From NCBI GenBank assembly GCA_030435675.1, contig CM059622.1, positions 1,798,001 through 1,862,000 on the forward strand: DNA of 64,000 nt, given 5' to 3'. The notes under the pieces are model-generated. The model was not told where the DNA came from. It worked only from the letters and a program-made list of their open reading frames with translations, and did no database searches. Source of the stretch: Steinernema hermaphroditum. Taxonomy: Eukaryota > Nematoda > Chromadorea > Rhabditida > Steinernematidae. Shown here piece after piece: positions 48,347 through 60,600 of the stretch; positions within the stretch are counted from its first letter, which is position 1, and each line of letters opens with the position of its first letter. Both the position numbers and the translations under genes were made by a program.

Positions 48347-49082
48347 TTTTGGCGAATGCCGCCAGGATTTTCCGAGAGTCTCAAACACAAACAAACAAAA
48401 CCGAACGATTGAGTTTTCTGTCTAGTCTCGTAGTATTCCACGTTTCGCGGTGTGTGGTCGTCTGCAGCTCGTGCTTCCATGAGACAGTTTGGAACTTTTA
48501 AGACTTCATCGGGGGATTTTTTCTTTGAATTTTGTTCGAGGAGGGATAGGATGAGAGCAGGATTCTGTATCTTTTCTGTGTGTTCTGGGAGTGTATGGAA
48601 GCGGTGTTGATGTGTTTTAGCAGCGGTGGGTTATATATCGCTAATTGCCTTCCAAAATTGCTGTACTTTCGTAATTTTGAGCATCGATCTTCGTATTTTC
48701 CAGAGTTTGGTGTTTGTAATTTCTTAATGGCAGCTCTTGTTGATAGTGATCACTGTTTTCCAGCCCGCTTGTCCCATCCTAACGACTGGACAGTTGTTGT
48801 TTGTTAACTAACTGGGCAAATATCTTTTGATGTAGGAATACCTGCCGCGTGTGCTCCCTTGCTGTTTGTCCCAGGCTAGCGCCGATGCTGTCCGACCGAA
48901 CAGTCCACTTCGAGACAAATGAGGTCTGCACTAGACATTTCATGTGCAACGATAGATTTTCTTCGCGTTATTTCTCCACCAAGCTGATTGTTCAGTCGGT
49001 TGTATCATTTCTAAGCCGTTCATTCGTGCTTTTGAACAAAGGCTTCTGCCCTCTGCTAATTAGAGCTCCCTCATTCCAGAAG

Positions 49083-49871
49083 ATGTCGATGACAGCGCCG
49101 AACCCGTACGCTTCGAAGTCGCACGCTGACGAAACGAAGTGGGTGTGCATCTACCCCATTTACCTGAACAAGAAACGCACAACGACCGAAGGACGCCGTG
49201 TAAAGCTCGACCTCGCCATCGAGAACCCCACATCGCAAGAGATTTACGACATTCTGAACCATGCTGGATTGAAGTGCCGCATTGAGGTCAGTCCTGCTTT
49301 CCTGTTGTTACTATGCCGAACCGACGTTTAGAAAAAAATGCATCCGCTGGATCCTAACCGCGATATGAACATGCAAGGACGCGTCCGTGTGCAGCTGAAG
49401 AAAGAAGACGGAAAACCTGCAGATGCGAAGTTCCCTACTAGTGAGTTTTACTTTACAGATTTCATGATTGTGGGTTTGTTAGAGACAAGCGAACATGACT
49501 GACGAGGCACTGTCGTTTTTTGCTCGCCTGGTTCATTTTGAGACAAATGAGTTATGCACCTATGCAAAATGAAGCATAAAAGTCTTCCCGTCTACTTTGG
49601 TGTCATTTGTGTAGGAAGGCGACTATTTGATCGGTGGTTCTTGGCAGCACAAATTCTAAATCATGTTACTTTCGCTTCCTATCATGTTATTTTCGCTTCC
49701 TATCATGTTATTTTCGCTTCCCTTCTTGTTCATGTGACAAGTGAAACAATTTCAGGACAGTCACTGATGAACTACGCGTGCGAAATGATTCCCAAGCTCA
49801 AGTCGAGACAAAGTGGAGGTGCGGGTCCTTCGCAGCCAGCTGCCAGCGGTGGAAAGAAGAAGAAGCGCTAA
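49083..49871 (+). CDS. SRP19: Signal recognition particle 19 kDa protein
   Basis: Three exons (49083-49286, 49332-49440, 49756-49871) encode 142 residues, the usual size. WVCIYPIYLNKKRTTTEGRR, GRVRVQLKKEDG and MNYACEMIPKLKSR are family hallmarks, and the tail is lysine-rich (GGKKKKR). SRP19 binds the tips of helices 6 and 8 of SRP RNA and promotes loading of SRP54, for delivery of secretory proteins to the ER. ATTCCAG lies 3 bases before the ATG, as for a trans-splice acceptor. Member B of the MIF4G-like family starts only about 200 bases downstream on the same strand, so the two could share a transcript. Intron 2 contains a short tandem repeat. Confidence 0.95.
49660..49722. repeat. Three tandem 21-base repeats in an SRP19 intron
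   Basis: ATCATGTTATTTTCGCTTCC plus one T, repeated three times head to tail (the first copy has ACTTTC), in intron 2 of SRP19. Confidence 0.8.
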
Positions 49872-50074
49872 GAAATATTCTATTCATAACAGATTTGTTG
49901 TTTGACGCAACTGTGCGTCCTATTGGGTTATTAACGATAATTTATTGGTCCATTAAATGCCTTGTTTTACCCCCACTTGCTGTTGCAGACGCTGTTTTTA
50001 CGCGCGCTGTATTTCTTTGTGTGCTCCTTGTCTGTGTCTGTTGACGTGTGGGGTGTTGCCAGTGATCCTCGGGT

Positions 50075-51831
50075 ATGGCGGGTGAGCCGTTGATTGTGCA
50101 CTTTCTGCGCATCACCGAGCGAATTGCGGCGAACATGGAGGTGCTGGCATCGCGACTGACGGCGCTGGAAGAGCGCATGGACAGGAAAGAAGAAATAATC
50201 GCGAAGATGCAGGATCTCGGCGTGGACATGTTCGAGCGCATGGTGGACTACGTTGACAGTGTAGGATTGCTGCGACTACGGTATCGGCTAATGGGCGATT
50301 TTAGAAGGATTACGACAGCAGATACCGGACCGGAGAGGATGCTTCGCCGAGGAACACCTGCGCGCGTTGCGGCAGTACCTCAACGAGCTCTAAAGAGCAT
50401 TTTGAAAAGCTGAATAGACAGACTGCAGAGGTATGTCTTGTAGACAAGAATGATTCTCATTTCTGGCGTTTCAGAAGAAGGCAGAACCGCAGGTTCCAGT
50501 GTTGGTACTGCGACTTCCGAAGCCACATCAGACTGAGCAGAGCGAGACACAGAACGGTCCGAAGCAGATAGAGTCGCAGACGGAGAAGGTAGCGTTTAGG
50601 AGGCATTCAGCTGACTGATGTATTGTCTAGACGTCTAAAGAGAACGAAGCACAGTCAACTGCTGAACCAGTGGAGGCACATATTGCGACGGCTCTCTTGA
50701 AACAGCGAAAACGGAGTCAGACGGAGACGCGCAAATCAGACTCTGAGACATCAAAGGTCGTTTTCCGTTGGGCTGTTACACTAACTGTTACATATTTTCA
50801 GACATGTGCAGCTAGACAAGAACAGACAGTTACGTCTGTTCATCCACCGATACCTGGCTGCCCAGCCTGGGACCGACAGACGTTTCGTGATCGCGACCCA
50901 GCGGTAAGAATGTCAACAGACGAAGTAGACCTTTAGACTCCTTTAGAGCCTAGAACCCATGCCCTTGTCCCTCACCATTCTTCGCCTTATTGTGGCCTTC
51001 CTATTTTTGCTTTCCTTTGTGTTCGTCGTTCTCATCGCCATGTCCGTCGGCAACTCAACCTATCTATTGGCCTTTCTTTGAGGTTAGGCATGTGTTTTCC
51101 GTCTGTCCCAGTCCTTCTTTCTGTCCTTGGCCATCTCCATCTCCACGACGAATCTAATCTTGTAATTCCAGGGATTTCCATGGCTTCGTAGCGTTCTCAA
51201 CAAGCTGGACTCGGGAGAAGTGTATTACGCTCGTATTCCGCGTACAGTGGAGCTTCTTGTCGATTTGAAATTGGAGTCGGAGTTGGTCGATTTCCTGGTC
51301 GAACGCTCTATGGACGAGCCTGAAAATCGCGTATACTATGCAAAGTTCTACCACGGGCTTCTTTCGGAGCCGATGCTCGACTATGAGGACCTGCACGAAC
51401 TTTTACTCTCGAAGTGCGAAGACGTGGCAAGAGAAGCGTTCGTAGACAGCAGATTCTACAATTCGGTCGACTCCACGGAAGACGGTGAGAGGGTACTCTG
51501 GCCGAGGCTTCTGTATCTGCAGAGGGACGAGTGGGTTCGTACCCAAAAGCTGAGAGCTGTGAACTTTGTCTTGTAAGCCCGATACGGTGTTGGTGTCATT
51601 GAGATCTTTCTTCAGGTTTTTGACGGCGTTGCTGGATGAAAAATGTATTCGCAGCTCCGATGATCGATTCTTCACTACGATTCGCCTAGCGATTCCGCCG
51701 AGAGGAGTAGGTCCCCATGCACCATATCTGTGAGTATGAATGGTTCTGTTTAGAGCAACAAGTACAACACGACGGAGCAGACAGAGTTCGTGGAGAAGTG
51801 GCTGAAAAATCCTATGTCTTTCACGAGTTGA
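50075..51831 (+). CDS. MIF4G-like coiled-coil protein, family member B
   Basis: Eight exons (50075-50251, 50305-50430, 50475-50588, 50631-50756, 50802-50903, 51172-51572, 51616-51706, 51754-51831) encode 404 residues. An N-terminal coiled coil (IAANMEVLASRLTALEERM) is followed by about 150 residues of polar low-complexity sequence with many Q/E/T/S. Then comes one MIF4G-like unit that is the clearest in the family: SVLNKLDSG, then FLVERSMDEPENRVYYAKFYHGLL, which follows the eIF4G pattern F.EKA..EP.FS..YA.....L, and later LRAVNFVL/FLTALLDEK. It ends FVEKWLKNPMSF. Only one unit is present, against two in A, C and D. The first intron has a weak donor (GTTGAC) and is the least certain splice. It stands 203 bases after SRP19 and about 100 bases before member C, an operon-like spacing. 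Confidence 0.75.
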
Positions 51832-51932
51832 TATAGTCTTAGAATCGTAGTAAATTTCTACTAACCGCATCGCTTTTATACGTATCAGATCGATGCTTCG
51901 ATTCCATATCTACTGGCGTTGCCACAGGAAAC

Positions 51933-54900
51933 ATGTGCGTTGTAGCCACGATGACCCAGAGCTCAGGCCCAACGATATTCGAGAACGTCATCACAGCCCT
52001 GGAGAGGTGTGAACTCGTTGGCCGTTTGATCGAGCACAGGGTCAAACAGTATGAAGATCGTCTTGAGCAACATGAAAAGAGACAAAAGAACGCGAGCGGA
52101 TCGGTTCGTGCGGTTGTGGAGAGGCTGAAGGCGAAGATTGAGGAAGTTGAACAGTAAGGTTGGGCTCTCCGGAGCGTCCTAACTCCTGATTTTAGTGGCC
52201 TCGATGTAAAGGACAGACCATACGAGAGATATACGTCGAGTGTGAACACGTATACACAAGCGTAAGTTTACGAAAAAGTACAGTTCGCAAAAAAAAACGA
52301 CACAAAAAGGAGAAAATTACAAGATCTGAATCAATGGGTTTGTCCATTTGAGTGATTTGTGTACGCAATCGGGAATTCAGGACAGATACATGTCCTTTTA
52401 TGGCCCGGAGGTCTGATGCGTTGTCTTAGGATGAACGTCGCCCCTGACCACAGCCGTGAGCTATAAAATTGTCCTTTGATCGTCGTTTTAGACGTCTACG
52501 AGGCCTCTTCCGACGACGTCTAAGAGGGACTGGTTGTATTTAGACAGTTTCCAACCTTCCGACGACGTCTAAAATGCGATCTTCCGAGAATTCGCTCGGA
52601 GCCTTTCGCTGTCTGCCTAAGACTCGGGACATCCCCAATTCGTTCAGAACACTGACATATGAGGCTGATTATCCGTAGCCTGCTTTCCAAAAATTTCGGA
52701 GACTCTCTGCCTAAGACTCGTTCCTTCTATTCACTTTTACGGGACCTATCTCGTAAACACGTTCGCAACGCGATCTCCGCTCACTGGCGATGCGATCGTT
52801 TTGCCTCGTCTGGCACGGAAAGGATCGATAGACTGAGTGCGGCGCGCGCCATAGAAAGTGCGAATGGCGTTGCAAACAGACAAAAGTGCGAAAGATTGGC
52901 GTTCATATCTCCTTATCGCTGTCCTAGGAGCATTATTCGTTCATTTTAGAACCTGCCGTCTGAAGGCCAAGGAGGAACACGGTTCGGCCGAGATTGTTGT
53001 TCCACTGCACTCTTATGTCTCTCTCACCGTGTACGAACCTCTCGCGCCGATCAAGCCGTGGCGGAAATCGAAACAACCCTGGAGGAGGGGCAGTAACGCC
53101 ATTTCCAAAGTGAGTTTTTGAGAATGCCAATAGTTAGACCAGCGCACTTGTCAAAAAAATGACACATGTTGAGGCCAGAGCCTCATCCATTCAACGGGTT
53201 GATCCGATCCATTCGTGCCCATCTCTGATTGAGGCTTGGAATAGCTTTCACATCACATTTTAGACCCAACGCGCGGTCATTTCGATCTTAAACAAATGCA
53301 ACTACAACCATTTCTTCGCAGCCGAGCTGTCAGCGTTGTGGCGAAAGGCCAACGACGACATGTTCATCACATTCTCGCTCGTCTTGGAACGCTCCATGAG
53401 AGACTATCGGATGGCCAGGCTCTACATAGAGCTCGTCAACGAAGTCTTCATCTACGACTTGACTCATAGCGCCGATGGCGGCAACGCGACGACACCCTTC
53501 TGGCTGCAGACGATGATTGGAATCATGGCCACCAGAGCGTTCATTGGATTCGTCGACTCACTCAACGCAAAGATCATCTACTCAAAAGATCCAAGGGGAA
53601 GGCTTGGCAAGCAGCTGAAGAAGGCGCTGCCCGCTTTCGGTCTGCAGAACCACAGGATTTTAGATGAGTCCTTTAAGAAAGCGCTCGGGGAAGAGGCTCA
53701 GCGTTTGGCGAAACACAAACGGAGTCTGATGTGTGGATTTCTGAGGTAGGGTTACGGTAGGGTCGGAGCAATGTGTAGAAGGATCTGTTCAGAGTGTTCT
53801 CGGAGCTGCAGAAGTTTGGGATGGTCGACATGAAGCAGGTTGACATCATCTTGGATTCTATTAAGGTTAGTTCAAATAAGCTTAAATTCTAAATTGAATT
53901 ATGATCATTTTCTGGTGAAAAGGGTAGACCGATTGAGAATAGAGTGGGTGAAATGAGAATCTGAGATCCCGAAACTTTGGGCACATACTGTCGAATGGGA
54001 AATTTCAAACATTTGACCTCTACTTGCTAGGCTAGAAGCAGAGATGGGAAAATTGGAGTCCAAGTCCCGGAATCCGAATTCCAGACTCCAAAATGGGCTC
54101 GGAATCAGGTTCCTGGCGCGATTACTACCACTCCTTTTGTCAAGCCCTCCTTTCATTATGATCTTTTCGCTGTTTACGAACTGGTCACCCGTAGGGGAGG
54201 CAGAACATAGCGGAGGATCTAAGGCACATCTACGGATCAGTAGATATGTAATGCTGCCTCCGAATATAGCAAGCACCAAGATCAAAGCCAGAAATTGGCT
54301 GCTCTAGGAATGGTAGCCATTTGACCCGTCAGTCGGCAGACCGGCTAGATAATCCAATCCAAGCCATCTCTGATTCAGGACCTACAGCATGTCTAGTATA
54401 ATAGTTACAAAAGACGCACCTTCTTTCGTAGATTCAGCAAGGGAAAAAAAGTAGAGAAAATGTCGGATAACAATCGGATTATTCGGGCTGTTTTGGTGAG
54501 CGTTCCGGTGATCATTAGATGTCAGCATATCCGTCACTTTTACGTGATCTTATTTGATCAACATATCTAAAGAGGTGCTCAAAATCATCATGGCCTCAAT
54601 CAGGGCTATGCGAAACTCGAATACGAAACTAAAAATTGGAGGTTAAGAATGCCTTCTTTTCCCCTGACCTATTAAGTTTAAATTTTGCAAAAATTTCTGC
54701 TATTTCGTGAGTTATTAGGCTTCACTCTTAACCTAGCGAGGAGCCCAAATCTTTAAAATTTCACCTAAAAATTTTGGAGTTTCGAGTTTGAAGATTCGAA
54801 TATCGAATTCGAAACTCGAAGCTTCTTAAAATAATTTTTGTCCATTATGTATATTTGAAAATAGACATTTAGTAAACTTGTATTAAAGCCTATTGACTCA

Positions 54901-56240
54901 CGAAGCTGGTACAATTAACGAAAAATTTGAAATTTAAAAGATCAGGGGAAAAAAAGGCATTGTTGACCTCCGATCCGTCCTGCTCACCTTTAAATGTCCA
55001 TCCCTAGAGCTGAAAATTGTTGAGTGACTTGGTTTAGTAGGGGCTTAGCAAATTCTGTAGATCAAATTTATGGAAATGGACCCATTAAAGATGTGCGGAA
55101 AATCTCAAAAAATCATTCTTTTAGAGCACAAAAACGGCACGAGAAGCATCTTTTGTCACCAAATGGATCGAAACGTTCAAAAAGAAGCTTGTGAACGGAC
55201 AGTGGAAGCAGACGTTTGGCTACAACGACGATGAAGAGTAAGTGCCTCTAGGATCATGATCAGAGTTGTCGTGCACCATGATGGCCTTATTAACTGGTCT
55301 GCACATCTGTTTGTCACAGTAACGGATCCGCATAGGGTCCTTTGCCAGGCACAAGCTGCTATTTACACCACATTACAGCCTTGTTTTTTTAAATTGAGAA
55401 TTTTTCGACAATAACGTTTTTCCCTTCAGCGAGAACTACATCCAACGAAAGGTTCCCAACTGGGTCAATAAACGCAACCTAATCGGATTCTCCAACCGTG
55501 CAAGCAGCATGGAACTGTCCCGTGAGCTACATCAGAAATATGTCAAAAATCCATATGAAGTCAATAGCTATATTCTGCAGCGTCTGGAATCGGCGGTCGA
55601 GTTTCGCGGACGACTAGCGAGGACGACTGTTGTCGATTTGGTGGCACTTCTTAATCTCAAGGAACCAAAGCACACTAGAAGACATGAGTCGATTAAAAGA
55701 GTGATCGACTGCACTTGGAGTGAAGCTGTCCGCAGAAGAATTCTGCGCTTGAGCATGAATGCGGTCTGTGTATTCCCGGACCGTATTGTCATAAATCCCG
55801 AAGTGAAGGTCCAGTGGAATGATCTGATTGTCGGATTTTTGGTGTTCATGGCTTGTATGCGGAAAGAAGGACTGCTCACCAAGGATCTTAAGGCGAACTT
55901 CACTCCCGAGTACTTCGCCATTCGAGGGGTAAGTTTTGGTTTTGTTTAAGGGGCATGATCAAAGTACTATTGTGTGCATTTATTGGGTCCAATTGCGACT
56001 GTTCTTAAGGAGTGGTGTTGAGAGTGCAGACGATCAGAGACAGAGGGCGTGGTCATGGTTTCCTCTAAATTCGACCGAATCAGCTTTTTTAAATCAGCCT
56101 TATAATCCTAACTTTCCCTCTAGATCCTGGGACCATTCTCGTTCGATAGTAACCATTCTCTATTTCAGATTGAAGACGTCAAATACACGAACACCGGCTA
56201 CGTGTACAAATGGGTTAAGAAGCTGTTCGACTCGCTTTAA
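51933..56240 (+). CDS. MIF4G-like coiled-coil protein, family member C
   Basis: Eight exons (51933-52153, 52196-52261, 52950-53109, 53264-53745, 53793-53865, 55125-55237, 55430-55928, 56169-56240) encode 561 residues. An alternative in-frame ATG at 51951 gives 555 and aligns better with relatives. The coiled coil (VKQYEDRLEQHEKRQ) is followed by KPWRKSKQPWRRG, then unit 1 (VISILNKCNYNHFF, LERSMRDYRMARLYIELV, LMCGFL/RVFSELQKFGM with the phase-2 intron), FVTKWIETFKKKL, the junction DENYIQRKVPNW, unit 2 (LIVGFLVFMACMRKEGLL) and the tail YVYKWVKKLFDSL. Unit 1 matches the eIF4G start RSILNKLT closely. Intron 5 (1.26 kb) holds repeat R3 and diverged AT-rich sequence. CCACAG lies 5 bases before the ATG. 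Function unknown. Confidence 0.75.
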
Positions 56241-57154
56241 AGGCAAGATCTCAGGTCCGAAAAACTTAGAACAATGGCATGGCACAATAAACTCTTTCGA
56301 AAACAGTCGATTCTATAATTACAGCGGAAATCCGTGTTTGTTGTTTGTCTACCTGTTAGAGGTTCTTGACTTTCAGGTCTGTTCGTTTCATGGTAATGCT
56401 AATGTAGTTGGGCAATAAGGTTCCCGGTCATTTATCGTTACTTTGTTCAATATCTTGTAGGCTCTCCTGATAAGGGTACTGAAAGTCAAGTAGCCTTTCT
56501 TCTCTCTATGAGTTCTCTCATCTCACAATCGTTCTTATCCACGACAGTGACAGAGACTAACTGCGGTCCCGTGGTGTAGCGGTTAGCACTCAGGACTTTG
56601 AATCCTGCGACCCGAGTTCAAATCTCGGCGGGACCTTGTTTTTTCTACACCTATTTTGACTATTAGTTCTTTGCTTTTAATGACTTCTACGTTCTTTGGT
56701 TTTTTTTGCCTCATGGCACCCGGTGTTCAAGAGTTCAAATCCACCGTTTTGGAGATTGAAATTGCGACCTCAAAAGGAAGCATGACTACCAACTTGGCAG
56801 TTTGTGTGACCCGAACCTTTATTTACTCATACTATCGCCCAAAAGTAATTTGTGTACCTATTCAAGAAGCTCAAAAAATCGATTTTCTAGTGGTTGGTAG
56901 TGAACAGAGTACCCAATTTGTACGCAACCCTTCCGAAACGCTTTTGATACGTTACAGTCAATGATCTGGTGACCAGCAATGCTCGGTTTGACCGAGCTTT
57001 GGACTTTGCAGATCCATTGGCACTATCCTCAAGATTCTTAAGAGTTTATATCAATAAATGCTTTGACACTACGCATCGCTACTTTGCCATATTAATGGAA
57101 ATCCATATAAAATGCTTAACCTTCCCCTCTCCACTCGTCTAATACAATCCTTAG
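56241..57154. other. Spacer between members C and D0
   Basis: Contains the tRNA-Gln gene. An open frame at 56656-56964 (102 codons) has no recognisable motif and no splice context, and is not called. Confidence 0.4.
56565..56636 (+). tRNA. tRNA-Gln(TTG)
   Basis: 72 bases: acceptor GGTCCCG with CGGGACC, D arm region GGTGTAGCGGTTAGCACT, anticodon loop ACTTTGAAT giving TTG, T arm CCGAGTTCAAATCTCGG, then TTGTTTTTT as a likely Pol III terminator. It lies between family members C and D0. Confidence 0.95.
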
Positions 57155-57435
57155 ATGTCCTCCCTCAAGAGCCTCTTCCAGTCGATCGACGATAGCTTGA
57201 AGAAGATCGAAGAGGGCAACAGAGCGGCCGTGGAGGTGTACGAGAAGTACACGAACGATGCGGCGAAGCGGAGGGAGGAGGACAAGGAGAAGAAGGACAA
57301 GTTGGACAAGATCCTCAGTGCCCTTCAGAATGGGTAGGATGCCTCATTATCCCACCTTTCAAAACCGACATGTTCTTCAAAAACTACAAATATAATACTT
57401 TCAGGAATGACACCGAAAAGAAGACATCTTATTGA
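57155..57435 (+). CDS. Mini-gene D0: solo N-terminal coiled coil, or alternative first exon of D
   Basis: Exon 1 (57155-57333) encodes MSSLKSLFQSIDDSLKKIEEG and a coiled coil ending LDKILSALQN. It aligns with the first exon of D (MSDLQSLFGQIQKNVTKVE...LKRLYNALYK) and of E (MTSLRALFGKIDENLKTVE). It ends in the same phase as the first exon of D. Splicing to 57405-57435 gives a 69-residue protein ending GNDTEKKTSY. Splicing instead to 57838 would join it to the body of D in frame. CCTTAG abuts the ATG, so it can start its own trans-spliced message. Which form is made cannot be decided from sequence. Confidence 0.55.
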
Positions 57436-57607
57436 GTGGGATCCATCATCTACAGTCACAACAACTACCTTCCTTCTCTTTTCCACCATTACTGTACATC
57501 CTTTGACCGTGTGATAAAAAGCTCCTTACCTTCTTGTTCGCATCTAGAGCATCGGACCTCCGATCCGACTGTTTTGAGCTTTGTTCAGTGCATAACTTGG
57601 TTTTCAG

Positions 57608-60600
57608 ATGAGCGATCTACAGTCTTTGTTTGGCCAAATTCAGAAAAACGTCACCAAAGTAGAGACTAGCACTGACAATCGAGCGAGGTGGTGCGAGGAG
57701 TACATCGCTAAGGCTGAGGAACGGAAGAAAGAGGACCGAAGGAAAGGAGATAAATTGAAGAGGCTCTACAACGCGCTATACAAGGGGTGGGTCCTTCTAG
57801 TCCTCGGATGAGGACAGTAATCTAGTATAATTTGCAGAAAACATGCACAGATAAAAAAATCGGTCAGCAGATCCGATGTAACGACCTATACGGAACGGTG
57901 AGTCATATTCCGAATTAGTCTACGATTGAAATAATTAAAAGGAAAATATAATTATGATCAGTTTAGAAACAATTGAATACTCTGCTTAGAATCGATAGAA
58001 CCATTGGTCTGTGTATGTATGTTTAAACAATTCGCCAAAAATTCAATGTATTCGAATTGGCTTCGATATTGATTTATATCAACTAGAGCACGGCGCGGAT
58101 ACAGGCTTCGAGACGTTTCTTAAAATTCTTTGTCATGGCCGCGAGCAGATGAATTCGTCGACTACAGTTCATAAGCAGATTTTCTCAATCGGACTCGATT
58201 CACAAATCAGCATAACGAGAGAGTTGTCCGTGAAAAGGGTTCTTTGCTATCTGTTCAGTTAAAAAAACCATTTCTCGTCATAATGCGTCATGGCGGGGGC
58301 CGGTGTCGAACCGACGAGCGCCAATCTTGCCGCCCGCAGGGCTACTTGGCTTTCAGTACATCTAGTACATATAAACATAAATATGGTCACAAATATAACT
58401 TTATATAACTTGCCAGTGAACGAAAGTTGAAGATTCGCACTTGGTGCTAGAACTTCGCTAAAATGAGTACCAAAAGATATGAGGAGTGAATCAATGATGC
58501 ATTTAGGTGTGGAACGATTCGCGCAGCCAATCGTCACTTGCACACCGAAATCAGTTTCCCTATACAAGCCACATCGTCAGTCGTCGTCAACGTCTCTGCA
58601 CCGAGCCTTGTCGAACAACATGCTCTGTTCAGCTTTGCCAGTAACAACGCCGTTCAAGAAAGAACCGAAACCACATGGATGCAGAAGACGTTCACGTTCG
58701 AGTCCATCACGGAAACGATTCTGATTCCCTGGAACACATCGGAGAACCCATGGCGCAGAGGCCAGAAGCACATGAGCCAGGAGAGGAAGATGATCACACT
58801 CATGAACAAAGCCACCATCGACAATCCACTCGGCAAAGAATTCTCCGCATTATGGTACAAAGAAAGTAGATATCTCAAGGCGTTCTTCAAAATGATCGTC
58901 GCGCGAGTTCTGCGCCACCCTAAGACGGCCCGTCTCTACGGGGAGATCCTCCACAGCGCCTTCAGATTCGTTCTGGAAGACAGAAGCAAGGACGAAGTGT
59001 GCTCGCAATGGATGTACGACTTTTTCGATGTTCTTGCGAATGCGTTGGCCCTCAGATGCATGGATACTGAAGTAGATAAGCCGACGATTGAGGCGTCTTC
59101 AAAAGGGGGTCGTCGTGGTCGCAAACCCAAAAAACTGGGCCAAGATTGGACGTTTGAGTTCACAAAAGGCAATCGAGAGAGAATGTGTGGATTCGTCATG
59201 TGAGTCGAGTTGGCCATTTTAGATTCATTTCTACGAGGTTTAGGATGTTGGCTGAGCTACAGAAGCACGGCGTCCTGTGCGTCAGTATTGGTCACAGTGA
59301 ATACGTCGATGAACTTCTGAAGGCTATCCGCGTAAGTGATGAGAGGAGTGAGCTGTGTTCGATTGAAGTTATTGAAAAGTGTCTTAGAAATTAGGTATTA
59401 GACGTGCCTTTCAGTGGATTGGCTTGTCTTCTGGCACTAGACGGTACTGAGTCACCCTCCCTTCGGGCTCTCTAGAAGCTCTTAGGATGGTCATGAAAAC
59501 AAACACGAAAATTAAAATTTAAGCTTATAAGTGGGGCATTTGTCTAACAATTTCCATAAAAACGGATTACCGTGAACCCTCTAAATTAGCAGCGTTTAAC
59601 AGTACGTATAAGACAATTAGTGCCTAGTTACAAGCCGACATGGCCACCTTTGAAGTGGCTAGGCTGCTTCATGATTTGCGAATTTTGATATGCTCGATGC
59701 TTTTTGACCCTTTTTCACAATTTAGACGAATTATACTGTCTGTGGTAATGTGATGTCTGGAACTGACCAAGAGTATCTGTCTACAATCCGTGCAGATTGA
59801 GTGTTTTTTGATTTTGGTTTTTTCTGACACTGATGACCGCGTTTGACTGTGATCAGAGATGCTCACTCGATAAAATTTTAAAACTTCGTAACTGGCTCTT
59901 GCTCGGCCCGGTTGGTATCTCTGATTGTGATGCATGTTCATGTAACAGGCTAAATGGTGACTTGTCTTTTGTGGCAGGACTCGTCGGTGGACTCTTTAGG
60001 ATCACTGGTTCAAAGAATGTTACCTTCTTTGAGATCTGTAAATGATGATGAGATTCTTGAACCCGGAACTGAAAGCGGAACCTTTCACTGCCTACTTACA
60101 CTGGCAACCTTTAGACGTCCTAAAACAATCAGCTTATACATGGCATATGAATTACTGAGAGATTGGGGAAGGAATGAGGCATGAAATGGGCAAGAAATGA
60201 ATGATAAACCGGGGAAAGAATGAGATTTCGACCAGTGATAGGTTGAGGTACGCGTCAGATAAGAAATGGGCCATCGAACGAGTATAGAATAAGCTGCGGA
60301 CCAGGGAAGGCATGGAGCAACTGTGGGCCAGGAGCGAAATGAGCATGGATCCATGGAGGGAAGATGAACAATAAATATGGACAAGGCCTACTGCTTTAAA
60401 CGTAGAGAGAAATGGATCAGAAAGAACTTCTGATATTTTCTTTTGACAGAAATGTGCAGTTCTCTCAATTCAATCTAATTATCACTTCGCCCTCTCCCAG
60501 AACAAAAATATCAACGATGTGAATAAGCCTAGCTTAAGTCATAAATAGAACGAGTTCTTCCACTCTTACCACTAGCTTATCTTTCAGGCAAATCTCAAAA

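Noticed and set aside
48347..48480. An earlier start for CCDC93 (MEARAADDHTP...)
   Set aside because: That frame does not splice in phase to the conserved EDEEQ exon; the ATG at 48346 does.
49660..49722. Short regularly repeated units, considered as a CRISPR-like array
   Set aside because: Three 21-base tandem copies without spacers, inside a eukaryotic intron.
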